Shown: in pieces, positions 25,178 to 34,418 of the stretch | Position numbering within the stretch: position 1 is the stretch's first letter | Layout of the letters: every line of letters begins with the position of its first letter | Assembly (NCBI GenBank): GCA_021151685.1 | Contig: JAGKWS010000041.1 | Location: 1-56,277, forward strand | Direction of reading: 5' to 3' | Length of the DNA stretch: 56,277 nucleotides | Source of the DNA: Chitinophagaceae bacterium | Lineage (GTDB): Bacteria > Bacteroidota > Bacteroidia > Chitinophagales > Chitinophagaceae | Position numbers and translations under genes: made by a program | Notes under the pieces: model-generated | What the model saw: only the letters and a program-made list of their open reading frames with translations | Databases searched by the model: none | Told to the model about the DNA's origin: nothing

Positions 25178-25755
25178 CTAATATGATGGTTTGGGTTTAT
25201 TCTTTTGGGCCTTTCGCTCTTTATGGGTCTTTCCACCCATCATGTACGCAACCGATAGCCCGAATTGGTAACCACGCAACACATTGTTTTGTGCAGTAGG
25301 TTTTGGCAATACATTGGTAATTCCCTGCATCCACTGTGCCTGCGCACGTATGCCATTTTTCATTTGTACACCAGCCATTGTAACTACCGACCATGTATAG
25401 GGACGAATATCGTATGCAGTATCGTTGTTACCTATAGTGTGAGTACAAGTGGGCATTCAATAGTTCTGATACTAAACCAACGAACCAAAGAGCTGGCAGG
25501 GTCTTCCCAATAGTGTCCATTTCCGGCATACAATAGCCCCGATTGTAGCTGCCATCGTTTATCGAACGCAAACGCTACCTGCCCGCCAATACGTAATGCG
25601 GGTATTGCCCTTGTACCAACACGAGATACTTTTGCACCATTAGCCTTTTGGGTGTACGATGATATCAGGAAACCACCGACAGGCCCTGCTGACAATTGTG
25701 CGTGCAAAAGTGTATGGCTCGTAGCTGCCAGCGCAGTCAATAAAAGGGCTCTCAT
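25178..25755 (-). pseudogene. Broken outer-membrane beta-barrel protein gene
   Basis: The first part (25755 to about 25435) encodes a signal peptide (MRALLLTALAATSHTLLHA) and the opening of an OMP_b-brl-type barrel: AGPVGGFLISSYTQK, GGQVAFAFDKRWQLQSGLLY, IECPLVLTL, then a stop. The second part reads on in another frame from about 25440 (TIGNNDTAYDIRPYTWSVV ... GIRAQAQWMQGITN ... GYQFGLSVAYMMGGKTHK) to 25178 and looks like the last two or three strands. In intact relatives, as I remember, about 40-60 residues separate the IExPLVLxx strand from the IRPYTWS-like strand, so an internal deletion, not only a one-base slip, is likely. A -7 box still stands upstream at 25772-25779. Confidence 0.75.
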
Positions 25756-25771
25756 GATGTGTAATTTCTTC

Positions 25772-25779
25772 CAAAGCTA
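25772..25779 (-). promoter_or_regulatory. -7 box (TAGCTTTG) of the broken barrel gene
   Basis: Exact TAnnTTTG on the minus strand 16 bases before the ATG at 25755. Confidence 0.45.
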
Positions 25780-25817
25780 ATACATACTTTTTTTAATATC
25801 TGTACATATAGCACTTT

Positions 25818-27527
25818 CTAACCAGTGTTCTGTGCCTTGCGCAACTTGCTGTGTCTGGAACCATAGATAAAATACACAATGAGCCCTATTACCAGCCATA
25901 TCAGGAATCGTTCCCAGTTGGACACACCCGACTCGCACAACAGATAACTACAGCTAAGAAACCCTAAAACGGGTATGAGCGAATAGTTGCGCAGGAAAGA
26001 CAATACAGCAGTAACTGCAAATACTACCCCAAATAACAGATAAGGAATTTTGGTACGAGCTATCGCCCATGAGATATTCCCCCCGGCATCGGTAAAAGAT
26101 AATGCGCCGGCTATACCACCGGGGCTATACATGGCTACCAGCACAAGGAACAATGCAAACAGTGAAATGGTAATGTAGCGCGAATTGACATAGGGTGTTT
26201 TGAAGCGGCTCTGTAAACGATGCGGGTCGTTTTGCAGGCTGAGGATGCCCCCGCATACCAGCACGAAGGCAAAAAGTGTACCAACGCTGGTAAGGTCTAC
26301 CACCACGGTAAGGTTCATAAACAATGCAGGTATGCCTACTATGAAACCAGTGAGAACTGTAGAGAAAGACGGAGTTTTGAAACGTGGGTGTATGCGGGCA
26401 AAAACAGGTGGCAGCAAGCCATCGCGGCTCATAGACATCCATATGCGGGGCTGGCCCAACTGAAACACCAGCAACACACTGGCGGTGGCTATTACTGCAC
26501 TGATGGAGATAACACCCGCAATCCAATTGGCCCATGTGCTGTTCATGGCACTGAATACGTAGGCCAATGGGTCGCCTACATCAAGGTTTTTGTAGCTGGT
26601 CATACCGGTAAGTACCAATGCTACCAGTATATAAATGATAGTGCAAATGATAAGTGAGTAGAACATGGCCCGTGGCAGGTCGCGTTGCGGGTTTTTACAT
26701 TCCTCGGCAGTGGTAGATATGGCATCGAAGCCTATATAAGAGAAGAATACAGCCGAAGTACCCGCCAGTACACCACTCATGCCATTGGGTAAGAAGGGAG
26801 TCCAGTTGGTAGGGTTTACATAGAAAACGCCAGCTACCATTACCAACAAGATAATGGCAATTTTGAGAATGACCATAATATTGGTACTGCGGCGCGATTC
26901 TTTGATACCCACATATATGATGGCCGTAATGATGCCTGTAATGAAAAATGCCGGAAGGTTACAGATAAACCTCACACCGCCTATCAGAGGCGCATTGGCC
27001 CATGCCATTTTGGCTGCATCGGTCAGGCCGTCTTTGGCTGTCCAGTAGTCGGTAGCAAGGTATTCGGGTATGTGCAGTTGCACCCCTCCAATCTTGATGC
27101 TATTGATGAGTGAGGTAAAATAACTACTCCACGAGATGGCTACTGCTATGTTGCCAATGGCATATTCCATCAGTAAGTCCCACCCTATTATCCACGCTAT
27201 AACCTCGCCAAAGGCTACATAAGAATAAGTGTAGGCACTGCCTGATACAGGCACCATACTGGCGAATTCGGCATAACAAATAGCTGAAAATCCGCAGGCT
27301 ATGGCTACGAACATAAACAACAAGATGATACCCGGCCCACCATCGAAGCTCGCCTTACCTATGGTAGAAAAGATGCCTGCGCCTACTATAGCTGCGATAC
27401 CCATAAAGGTGAGGTCGCGCACGGAAAGCACCTTGTGCAAGGATGTCTCATGGCCATCGGTAAGGCCCTGTGCCACCTCGTTGCTTATCTGTTTCAGCGA
27501 TTTCTTACGGAATATGCCGTCGCTCAT
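25818..27527 (-). CDS. Cationic amino-acid transporter-type APC permease
   Basis: The 569-residue inner-membrane protein has 12-14 predicted helices. The first helix holds the APC substrate motif GIAAIVGAGIFSTIG and the second region shows GFSAICYAEFASMVPVSGS, followed by the family's FSYIGFDAISTTAEECKNPQRDLP motif, which is typical of the CAT/YfnA branch. It likely takes up an amino acid by proton symport. It follows the membrane TPR gene on the same strand with a 31-base gap, suggesting cotranscription from the promoter at 29508-29515. Substrate choice cannot be read from the sequence. Confidence 0.92.
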   Translation of the reverse strand: MSDGIFRKKSLKQISNEVAQGLTDGHETSLHKVLSVRDLTFMGIAAIVGAGIFSTIGKASFDGGPGIILLFMFVAIACGFSAICYAEFASMVPVSGSAYTYSYVAFGEVIAWIIGWDLLMEYAIGNIAVAISWSSYFTSLINSIKIGGVQLHIPEYLATDYWTAKDGLTDAAKMAWANAPLIGGVRFICNLPAFFITGIITAIIYVGIKESRRSTNIMVILKIAIILLVMVAGVFYVNPTNWTPFLPNGMSGVLAGTSAVFFSYIGFDAISTTAEECKNPQRDLPRAMFYSLIICTIIYILVALVLTGMTSYKNLDVGDPLAYVFSAMNSTWANWIAGVISISAVIATASVLLVFQLGQPRIWMSMSRDGLLPPVFARIHPRFKTPSFSTVLTGFIVGIPALFMNLTVVVDLTSVGTLFAFVLVCGGILSLQNDPHRLQSRFKTPYVNSRYITISLFALFLVLVAMYSPGGIAGALSFTDAGGNISWAIARTKIPYLLFGVVFAVTAVLSFLRNYSLIPVLGFLSCSYLLCESGVSNWERFLIWLVIGLIVYFIYGSRHSKLRKAQNTG

Positions 27528-27558
27528 AGTTGTTGTTATGTGGGGTTAGGTATTTCAT

Positions 27559-29490
27559 TTATTGTTTGGGAGGTGGTTGTTGAGCTGCCGCTGCCTGTTG
27601 TTGCATTTGCATCAACTGCATTTGTGCCGTATTGATGCTTTGTTGCGCCAAAACATACTTTGGCTCCATCTTCATTACCTCTTGCCAAATGCCTATTGCC
27701 TCTACTATGCGGCCAGACAGGTAGTAACATACACCCAGGTTATAATATACCTCGTACAGTTTGGGGTAATTGGGGTATAGCTTACGGGCCATGTCGTAGT
27801 TGTACCGCGCACTGTCTGGTATACCCAGCTTCAGATAGGCCACACCACGGTTCATGAAGCCCGACACAAAGGTTGGGTGAATTTCCAGTACCTTGTTATA
27901 ATACTTCACGCCCTCGCGCAGTGCTTGAAACTTCTTTACCGTATCTTTTTCAGCCTCGGCCATATTGATGAAGGATGAAGCCACATTAGAATTCACCAGT
28001 ACGCTGTTGGGGGTGGTTTTAATATCCTCGCCAAAGAGGGTTTCATCGTTCTTCCAATACTGGTTACGGTCTATGGTCTTGAACCCATAAGCAATAGTAA
28101 GCAACACTACTACACCCAGTAATGCCAACCGGCCTGTTGCTGCTGGTTTTATCTTCTCCATACCCTTGTACAGGAACCACGCTACTGCCATGCAGAAACC
28201 TACAGATGAGTGGAAAATAAGACGTTCGCCCATGGTACCGCCAATGTTGAAAATAAGGTTGCAGACAATAAGCAGATTGAGCAGGTAAATAGCCAAGGCA
28301 AAAGCCAGTACATGCCGCTTGCGAAAGAATACAAACAACTGGCGGAACAAATAGCCATGTATAAGGAGCGATGCCCATACCTGAGGATGGCTGAACCGCT
28401 TGTAGGGAATGGTGTTGTACGAATAATCGGAAGAAAGAGGATGAGGGAAAATGAGTAGTTTGATATAGTTGAGACTGGTAGAAATTTTGGTAGCAGTCTG
28501 CTCGGCCTTGTCGGCATTGGCATATGGGTTGTTCAGCAAGTCGTTATCAGAGCTTTCGTTCATAGGGGCTACAATGCTGAAACGCACCTTGAGATAAGCG
28601 GCTACCACTGCCAAATAAGGCAATGTGGCCATAAAACACTGCGCAATGGTGAACTCGTTGAACAGGTAGAATGCCAATGGAATGAGCAAAATCATGGTAA
28701 TGGCGTACTCTTTGGCCAAGAAAGCAAGAAACAAACAAACCATGGCCAGCACCAGTTGGGATTTGTGTTTTTTCTCGTAATAACGGAATGCGTAAATGAA
28801 TGTGCCGCAAATAAGTATCAGCGACATGATTTCGTCGCGGCTTTTTACATTGGCTACCACCTCGGTATGTATGGGGTGCGCGGTAAAGAGTATTGCCGCA
28901 ATAAATGCCATGATATGATTGTTGCGAAACGTAATATACCGGAAGAAGTATAGTAGAACTACTACACAAAGCATGTACCACAACACATTGAAAACGTGCC
29001 GAATGTGCATGTGGCGCAAGAACTGCTGTTCGGCAGGTGCCTTCATTTCGTAAGACATGCCACGCTCCAGCACACTATCTACTTTTTCGGGTGGTACCGC
29101 ACCAAAGAACTGCTGTTCTATAGCAAATGTGACAATAGATAACGGACGGTAACGACCACCCGACAACTGGTTGGAAGAGTTGAACTGGCGATAATAACTA
29201 TCGAAGGCATCCTTGGTAAGAATATCATCAACCCCTTTGAAGCCTTCGTGTACATATTCATTTTTTACTATTACAATAGTATCATCCAGCGCATATTCAT
29301 GCTGGAAGGTATTGCAATACAAAATAAAAGCAAGCAAGGCTACAATAATGGCCTGGATGCGAAAATCGTACAGCCATGCAGGAATGAGTGTATCTCTTAC
29401 AGGCTCGTTATTCGCAACTGCCGGAGCCGGTGCCACGACAGACGGCTGAGGTTTTTTGGGAGTAACGGGAGTATTCGTCTTTTTTGCCAT
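27559..29490 (-). CDS. TMTC-like multi-spanning membrane protein with C-terminal TPRs
   Basis: The 643-residue protein has a Pro-rich cytoplasmic start (PKKPQPSVVAPAPAV), about 10-11 membrane helices (48-510) and three or four TPR units at 530-625 (YYNKVLEIHPTFVSGFMNRG, SARYNYDMARKLYPN, EAIGIWQEVMKMEP), ending in a Gln/Ala-rich tail. The first loop after helix one has acidic YALDDTIVIVKNEYV, and a later motif reads HPIHTEVVANVKSRDE; both resemble the TMTC/GT-C glycosyltransferase fold, where the acidic pair is catalytic. It may transfer a lipid-linked sugar onto an exported protein. A -7 box precedes it and the permease follows at 31 bases. Confidence 0.8.
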   Translation of the reverse strand: MAKKTNTPVTPKKPQPSVVAPAPAVANNEPVRDTLIPAWLYDFRIQAIIVALLAFILYCNTFQHEYALDDTIVIVKNEYVHEGFKGVDDILTKDAFDSYYRQFNSSNQLSGGRYRPLSIVTFAIEQQFFGAVPPEKVDSVLERGMSYEMKAPAEQQFLRHMHIRHVFNVLWYMLCVVVLLYFFRYITFRNNHIMAFIAAILFTAHPIHTEVVANVKSRDEIMSLILICGTFIYAFRYYEKKHKSQLVLAMVCLFLAFLAKEYAITMILLIPLAFYLFNEFTIAQCFMATLPYLAVVAAYLKVRFSIVAPMNESSDNDLLNNPYANADKAEQTATKISTSLNYIKLLIFPHPLSSDYSYNTIPYKRFSHPQVWASLLIHGYLFRQLFVFFRKRHVLAFALAIYLLNLLIVCNLIFNIGGTMGERLIFHSSVGFCMAVAWFLYKGMEKIKPAATGRLALLGVVVLLTIAYGFKTIDRNQYWKNDETLFGEDIKTTPNSVLVNSNVASSFINMAEAEKDTVKKFQALREGVKYYNKVLEIHPTFVSGFMNRGVAYLKLGIPDSARYNYDMARKLYPNYPKLYEVYYNLGVCYYLSGRIVEAIGIWQEVMKMEPKYVLAQQSINTAQMQLMQMQQQAAAAQQPPPKQ

Positions 29491-29507
29491 TGGTAATTTG
29501 TGATGGC

Positions 29508-29515
29508 CAAATGTA
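29508..29515 (-). promoter_or_regulatory. -7 box (TACATTTG) for the TMTC-like/permease operon
   Basis: Exact TAnnTTTG on the minus strand, 17 bases before the ATG at 29490; leader of about ten bases. Confidence 0.5.
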
Positions 29516-29744
29516 ATTATTTATCCATTTTCGGCATAGACAGTGTACAAAAAATACGAGGTGTGGTGGCTGTATGGGCAAGAAAACACCCACCAAAGCC
29601 TTGTAGACTACTACACATGGCGTATGCCTGCACAGAAGCTTGTTCATGTATCCTTATTACATCTTGTTAATATTGTGTGGAGGAAGATAAAAATGGGCTG
29701 AAACAGGGTGAATGCCCCCGTTTTTTTGTCTTAACTTTAGGCAT

Positions 29745-30671
29745 ATGAATCCGAGAACAAAAGCAGTGGTATATTTTGCCAGTGGTGCCGCCATCAGCGC
29801 AGGCATTATTATGGGTATTGCATCAAAAAAAATAGACCCTGCTGCTACCCCCGTAGAGATTTCGGAAGAAGGGAGGCCACAATATCGCTGGCATCCACCT
29901 CATGTGCCCAAGGCTATAGATTTTTGCGGCGAGGATGTGCCGGTGGATAAATGGGAAATAAGAGAGAAACTGGACCGTGAAGTGTTGGTGAACACCTATT
30001 TACATGGCACACAACTGTACATACTAAAGCTATCAGGCCGATATTTCCCTATAATAGAAGAGCGGCTGAAAGCCAATGGTGTACCAGAAGACTTGAAATA
30101 TGTATGTGTGGCCGAAAGTGCGCTTCAGCAAAATGCATGGAGTGGTGTAGGTGCCGCCAGCTTTTGGCAGTTTATGAAAGACACTGGCCCACGCTACGGA
30201 CTTGAAGTAAATGATGAAGTAGATGAACGTTTCAATGTAGTGAAAGCTACCGATGCCGCTTGTATGTACTTCAAAGAAGCGAAGGCGAAATTTGGCACAT
30301 GGACGGCGGCAGCAGCATCGTATAACTGTGGCATGGCAGGGTTTGCGAAGCAGGCCGAATTTCAGCAGGCCAGTAATTACTATGATCTCATCTTCCCGGA
30401 GGAAACAAACCGATATGTGTTCCGTATATTGGCTTTTAAGTACATACTTACCAATCCACGCAAATTCGGACTGATAGTAGAAGATGGAGAGCAATACCGC
30501 CCATTGAAAAGCCGCACGGTGACAGTGGATAAAACTGTAGAAAACCTTACAGAATTTGCCTTAGCCAATGGCACCAGCTACAAAATGCTGAAAATATACA
30601 ATCCATGGTTGCGTGCCCATAAGCTAACAGTGAAACCGGGCAAGAGTTACGAAATAGCATTGCCATTGTAG
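29745..30671 (+). CDS. Membrane-anchored lytic transglycosylase (MltD-like SLT domain, LysM-like tail)
   Basis: The 308-residue protein has an N-terminal membrane anchor or signal (VVYFASGAAISAGIIMGIAS), then a goose-lysozyme-like SLT domain: the catalytic Glu is E124 in CVAESALQ, followed by the classical AxSxxGAxxFWQFM segment (SGVGAASFWQFM), GPRYGL, and AAASYNCGMAGF. The C-terminal 50 residues (TVDKTVENLTEFALANGTSY ... YNPWLRAHKLTVKPGKSYEI) look like one LysM-type peptidoglycan-binding repeat. It should cleave peptidoglycan glycan strands in the periplasm. The ATG at 29745 is chosen as it precedes the anchor directly; a start at 29712 would add MPPFFCLNFRH. The next gene starts 112 bases on. 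Confidence 0.9.
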   Translation: MNPRTKAVVYFASGAAISAGIIMGIASKKIDPAATPVEISEEGRPQYRWHPPHVPKAIDFCGEDVPVDKWEIREKLDREVLVNTYLHGTQLYILKLSGRYFPIIEERLKANGVPEDLKYVCVAESALQQNAWSGVGAASFWQFMKDTGPRYGLEVNDEVDERFNVVKATDAACMYFKEAKAKFGTWTAAAASYNCGMAGFAKQAEFQQASNYYDLIFPEETNRYVFRILAFKYILTNPRKFGLIVEDGEQYRPLKSRTVTVDKTVENLTEFALANGTSYKMLKIYNPWLRAHKLTVKPGKSYEIALPL

Positions 30672-30783
30672 GAAATATTGCCCGAAATAATTCATGGTAT
30701 GGAGGCGATATTGTTACCTCCTACTCAAAACAAACAGCTTGGGCTGCAATGCAGCATATGGCCCATTAAAAATGTGAAGGCCT

Positions 30784-33249
30784 ATGGCTTACTACAAGAA
30801 ACACAGAGAAAAACACATTACTCACCGACAGCGCAAACGATCGATGGTATGGGGTATCGCAATGTCTGCGGTAACCATAGGCTGGATATATGCTTTGAGT
30901 ACACCCTGGGGCTCGCTGCCTGCCATCGGCAAGCTGTTGGACCCTATAGATGGCTGTATGGCCAATGCCGAGCCGATACACAAAAATTTTGACGACAAGC
31001 TGAATCTGAATGGCATCAAGCAGCCCGTTACCGTGTGGCTTGATGACCGTATGGTGCCGCACATACATGCGCAGAACAATCATGATGTCTACTACACACA
31101 AGGATATATACATGCTTACTTCAGGCTATGGCAAATGGATATGCAAACCCGGGCTGCTGCCGGAAGGGTGAGTGAAGTAACAGGCGAGAGTACATTCGAC
31201 TTTGACCGCAGGCAAAGGCGCAAGGGTATGGCATATGCCGCAGAGCAATCGCTGAAGGCAGCAGAAGCAGACCCCAAAACTAAGGGTATGCTGGATGCCT
31301 ATACCGCAGGTGTAAATGCCTATATAGACCAACTGAGCAAGGGAGGCTACCCTCTGGAGTATAAACTGATGGGCTTTGCGCCAGAACCCTGGAGCAGCCT
31401 GAAGTGTATGCTGCTATTGAAATACATGGCAGACGACCTTACCGGCAAAACCGATGACATACCCCACTCTTACCTGAGGACGGTATTGCCCAAAAGCGAA
31501 TATGATCTTTTATTCCCCGACAGGATACCAGCCGCCACACCGGTAATACCCGCTGGTACGAAGTTTGATGCGCCATCGCTGGCCCTACCTAATGCCCCGG
31601 CAGATAGTGTAGCCTTCCCGGTATATGAATCGGTTGATTTTGGTTTTAAGCGCGAGGACGGCAAGGGAAGCAATAACTGGGCTATAGCTGGCAGCAGAAC
31701 GGCTGCAGGGGTGCCTATACTATGTAACGACCCGCATCTGGCACTGAACCTGCCTTCTTTGTGGTTTGAAACACAGTTGCAAACGCCCGATATGAATGTC
31801 TATGGCGCATCGCTACCGGGCGCACCGGGGGTTATTATTGGTTTCAACGACAATATATCGTGGGGGTTAACCAATAACTATAGGGATGTAAAGGACTTTT
31901 ATGAAATAAAGCGCGTAGCGGGTAGTAGCAACGAATATTGGTTTGCCGGCAGAAAAACGCCATTTACGCACCGCAAGGAGGTGATAAAAGTAAAGGGCAA
32001 GCCCGATTTTGCAGAAGACGTATTGTACACGGTACATGGGCCACTGATGTACGATGAGCGATACAATGAGAAGGGCAACCTGAAGCGGCCACTGGCTATG
32101 AGCTGGATGGGGCTGAGAGGTAGTAACGAAATAATGGCAGTATACGGCCTGAACCGTGCTACCAATTATGATGAGTTTGTAAATGCGATACTGCACTTTG
32201 AATGCCCCGCTCAAAACATGATATATGCCGATAAAAAAGGCAATATAGCACTGTGGGGGCAAGGCCAGTTTGTGAACAAATGGCCCAATCAGGGCGAGTT
32301 TGTGATGAATGGATGGGATAGTGCTACCTTGTGGGGGCAACTGATACCAATGCGCGAAAACCCACATGCGCTGAATCCCGAACAAGGGTACTTAAGTTCT
32401 GCCAATCAATTGGTTACAGACGCTACCTACCCTTATTGGTATAATGGCGACTATACCGAGCTGCGTGCGTGGCGCATCAATCAGGCATTGTCTGAAATGA
32501 GCAAGGCAACCGTAGAGGATATGTTTGCTTTGCAAAACGATAACTACTCGGTGTTGGCAGGCACGGTACTACCCGTAATGCTGCAATACTGTACGGGTGT
32601 TAACAACAAATATCTGGACTCGCTACGCGGTTGGAACAATACGCTGGATGCCTACAGTATGGCTGGGTCAATCTTCCAGTTGTGGTGGCGCAATCTGTAT
32701 TTGGGTATCTGGAATGACGACTTTAGCCGGGTACCCGATAATTTGACACCGGCAGTAGAGCTCACCATGCAGTTTATTGTAAACGAGCCCAACCTGAAGT
32801 ATTATGACAATCGGAACACGCCACAGCGCGAGACACTGAAAGACATAGTACTGAGCAGCCTTGCCAAAACTACTGACAGCCTAAACCGACGTGCTGCCAA
32901 AGAGCCATTGGCATGGTACAAAGCAAAGAATACGTCTGTAACCCATTTGGCACGGTTGGCACCATTCAGCTACAGTGGGCTTGCCACAGGAGGTTGGGGC
33001 AATACCGTTAATGCTATGAAAAACAACCATGGCCCGTCGTGGCGCATGGTGGTGAAGATGAGCGAAACGCCTGAAGCCTGGGGCGTATACCCCGGCGGGC
33101 AGTCGGGCAACCCCGGTAGTATACATTATGCCGACTATCTGAAACACTGGGCAGATGGCAAATACTACAAGTTACTTTTTTTGCATAATAGCAAGGAACA
33201 GCACGATGGACGTATAAAATATACTTGGACAATACAACCGGACAATTGA
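30784..33249 (+). CDS. Penicillin acylase family Ntn hydrolase
   Basis: The 821-residue protein belongs to the S45 penicillin/AHL acylase family: an N-terminal membrane or signal helix (about 21-40), an alpha chain of about 270 residues, and the autocatalytic cleavage site GKGSNNWAIAG where S296 becomes the N-terminal nucleophile of the beta chain. Other family signatures are QGYIHAYFRLWQMDMQTRAA, CNDPHLALNLPSLWFE and the C-terminal GGQSGNPGSIHYADYL. Members hydrolyse amide bonds of penicillins, acyl-homoserine lactones or related N-acyl compounds in the periplasm; the true substrate here is unknown. Its stop overlaps the start of the next gene (TGATG), so the two are translationally coupled. 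Confidence 0.92.
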   Translation: MAYYKKHREKHITHRQRKRSMVWGIAMSAVTIGWIYALSTPWGSLPAIGKLLDPIDGCMANAEPIHKNFDDKLNLNGIKQPVTVWLDDRMVPHIHAQNNHDVYYTQGYIHAYFRLWQMDMQTRAAAGRVSEVTGESTFDFDRRQRRKGMAYAAEQSLKAAEADPKTKGMLDAYTAGVNAYIDQLSKGGYPLEYKLMGFAPEPWSSLKCMLLLKYMADDLTGKTDDIPHSYLRTVLPKSEYDLLFPDRIPAATPVIPAGTKFDAPSLALPNAPADSVAFPVYESVDFGFKREDGKGSNNWAIAGSRTAAGVPILCNDPHLALNLPSLWFETQLQTPDMNVYGASLPGAPGVIIGFNDNISWGLTNNYRDVKDFYEIKRVAGSSNEYWFAGRKTPFTHRKEVIKVKGKPDFAEDVLYTVHGPLMYDERYNEKGNLKRPLAMSWMGLRGSNEIMAVYGLNRATNYDEFVNAILHFECPAQNMIYADKKGNIALWGQGQFVNKWPNQGEFVMNGWDSATLWGQLIPMRENPHALNPEQGYLSSANQLVTDATYPYWYNGDYTELRAWRINQALSEMSKATVEDMFALQNDNYSVLAGTVLPVMLQYCTGVNNKYLDSLRGWNNTLDAYSMAGSIFQLWWRNLYLGIWNDDFSRVPDNLTPAVELTMQFIVNEPNLKYYDNRNTPQRETLKDIVLSSLAKTTDSLNRRAAKEPLAWYKAKNTSVTHLARLAPFSYSGLATGGWGNTVNAMKNNHGPSWRMVVKMSETPEAWGVYPGGQSGNPGSIHYADYLKHWADGKYYKLLFLHNSKEQHDGRIKYTWTIQPDN

Positions 33250-33590
33250 TGCGACTACTGACAACCATACTAATAATAGCATTGCTGAGTGCAATAGCAC
33301 AAATGTTGCTTCCATGGTGGAGTGTAGCCATTGTGGCCTTTGGCACAACGGCCATAGTACCTACCGAACCGGCAAAGGGTTTTCTGGCAGGTATGGCAGG
33401 TGCTGGTTTTTGGTGGCTTTTAGCCATATTGTGGCGAGACATACCCAACCACCAGATACTAAGTGTGCGAATGGCAGAATTGTTTCACCTGCCAGGTACT
33501 ATTTGGTTTATAATAGTAACGGTACTGGTAGGGGCACTAACAGGTGGATTGGGAGGTGTTGCTGGTGCCTTGGTCAACCGACAACGGTAG
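33249..33590 (+). CDS. Small four-helix membrane protein coupled to the acylase
   Basis: The 113-residue protein starts at the ATG that overlaps the acylase stop by one base. It is almost wholly hydrophobic with about four helices (LLTTILIIALLSAIAQMLL, WWSVAIVAFGTTAIV, FLAGMAGAGFWWLLAIL, IWFIIVTVLVGALTGGLGGV). No family is recognised. Gly-rich last helix GALTGGLGGVAGAL suggests tight packing. Coupling to the acylase hints at a shared role, but membrane proteins like this are common in Bacteroidota and often of unknown use. Confidence 0.8.
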   Translation: MRLLTTILIIALLSAIAQMLLPWWSVAIVAFGTTAIVPTEPAKGFLAGMAGAGFWWLLAILWRDIPNHQILSVRMAELFHLPGTIWFIIVTVLVGALTGGLGGVAGALVNRQR

Positions 33591-33667
33591 TTCATTGGTT
33601 AATGATAGGTAATGTAACCAATAATTAACATAAAATATCCAACAATTCGTAACTTGCATATTGGTTT

Positions 33668-34405
33668 ATGAGAACAATTTTCTTCGAAGATTTGGGGGAG
33701 GTGGCATACGATAAGGCATGGGATTATCAGGAATCGCTTCTTAAAGCCAATCTGGATATTAAAGCAGCATGGTATAATTCTCCTGAAACTACAGGTGCTG
33801 TCAAACAAATTACAAAGAATCATTTATTATTCTGCTCGCATCCCCATGTATACACATTGGGCAAAAGCGGGCATATAGAAAATCTGTTGGTGAACGATAC
33901 CCGGCTAAAAGAGCTGAATGTATCTTTCTTTAAGACTAACCGTGGTGGCGATATCACCTACCATGGTCCCGGACAGATAGTGGGCTACCCTATTCTGGAT
34001 TTGGAGCAATACGAAACGGACTTGGGTAAGTATATGCGGAATCTGGAGGAAGTAATCATCAGAATGTTGACTACGTATGGCATAGAGTCCGGGAGGCTGC
34101 AAGGCTCTACCGGTGTGTGGCTGGATGCCGAGGTACCCGGCAGAGCAAGAAAGATATGTGCTATGGGTGTGCGGTGCAGCCGTTGGGTGACGATGCACGG
34201 CTTTGCACTGAATGTAAATACCGATCTGAATTATTTTGGATACATTGTACCCTGTGGCATAACCGACAAGGCTGTAACCTCTATGAACAAGGAGCTGGGG
34301 CAAAAGGTAGATGAGCAGGAAGTGAAAGAAAGACTGATAGAGCAATTTGAAGTGGTATTTCAATCGGACATTGTTACAGAGTTGATTACCAACTACCAGC
34401 ATTAA
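33668..34405 (+). CDS. lipB: Octanoyl-[acyl carrier protein]:protein N-octanoyltransferase
   Basis: LipB moves octanoate from acyl carrier protein to the lipoyl domains of 2-oxoacid dehydrogenases and the glycine cleavage H protein, the first step of lipoate synthesis. The 245-residue chain has RGGDITYHGPGQIVGYPI, the hallmark of the family, the active-site Lys K162 in RKICAMGVR and the catalytic Cys C196 in VPCGITDKAVTS. An insertion around residues 35-50 (NSPETTGAVKQITKN) is usual in Bacteroidota. The gene downstream begins 13 bases later, probably in the same transcript. Confidence 0.96.
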   Translation: MRTIFFEDLGEVAYDKAWDYQESLLKANLDIKAAWYNSPETTGAVKQITKNHLLFCSHPHVYTLGKSGHIENLLVNDTRLKELNVSFFKTNRGGDITYHGPGQIVGYPILDLEQYETDLGKYMRNLEEVIIRMLTTYGIESGRLQGSTGVWLDAEVPGRARKICAMGVRCSRWVTMHGFALNVNTDLNYFGYIVPCGITDKAVTSMNKELGQKVDEQEVKERLIEQFEVVFQSDIVTELITNYQH

Positions 34406-34418
34406 GAAAAAGGGAACA

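Noticed and set aside
30708..30732. GGAGG/CCTCC inverted repeat between the transglycosylase and acylase genes
   Set aside because: Only five base pairs with a long loop and no T-run; too weak for a terminator.
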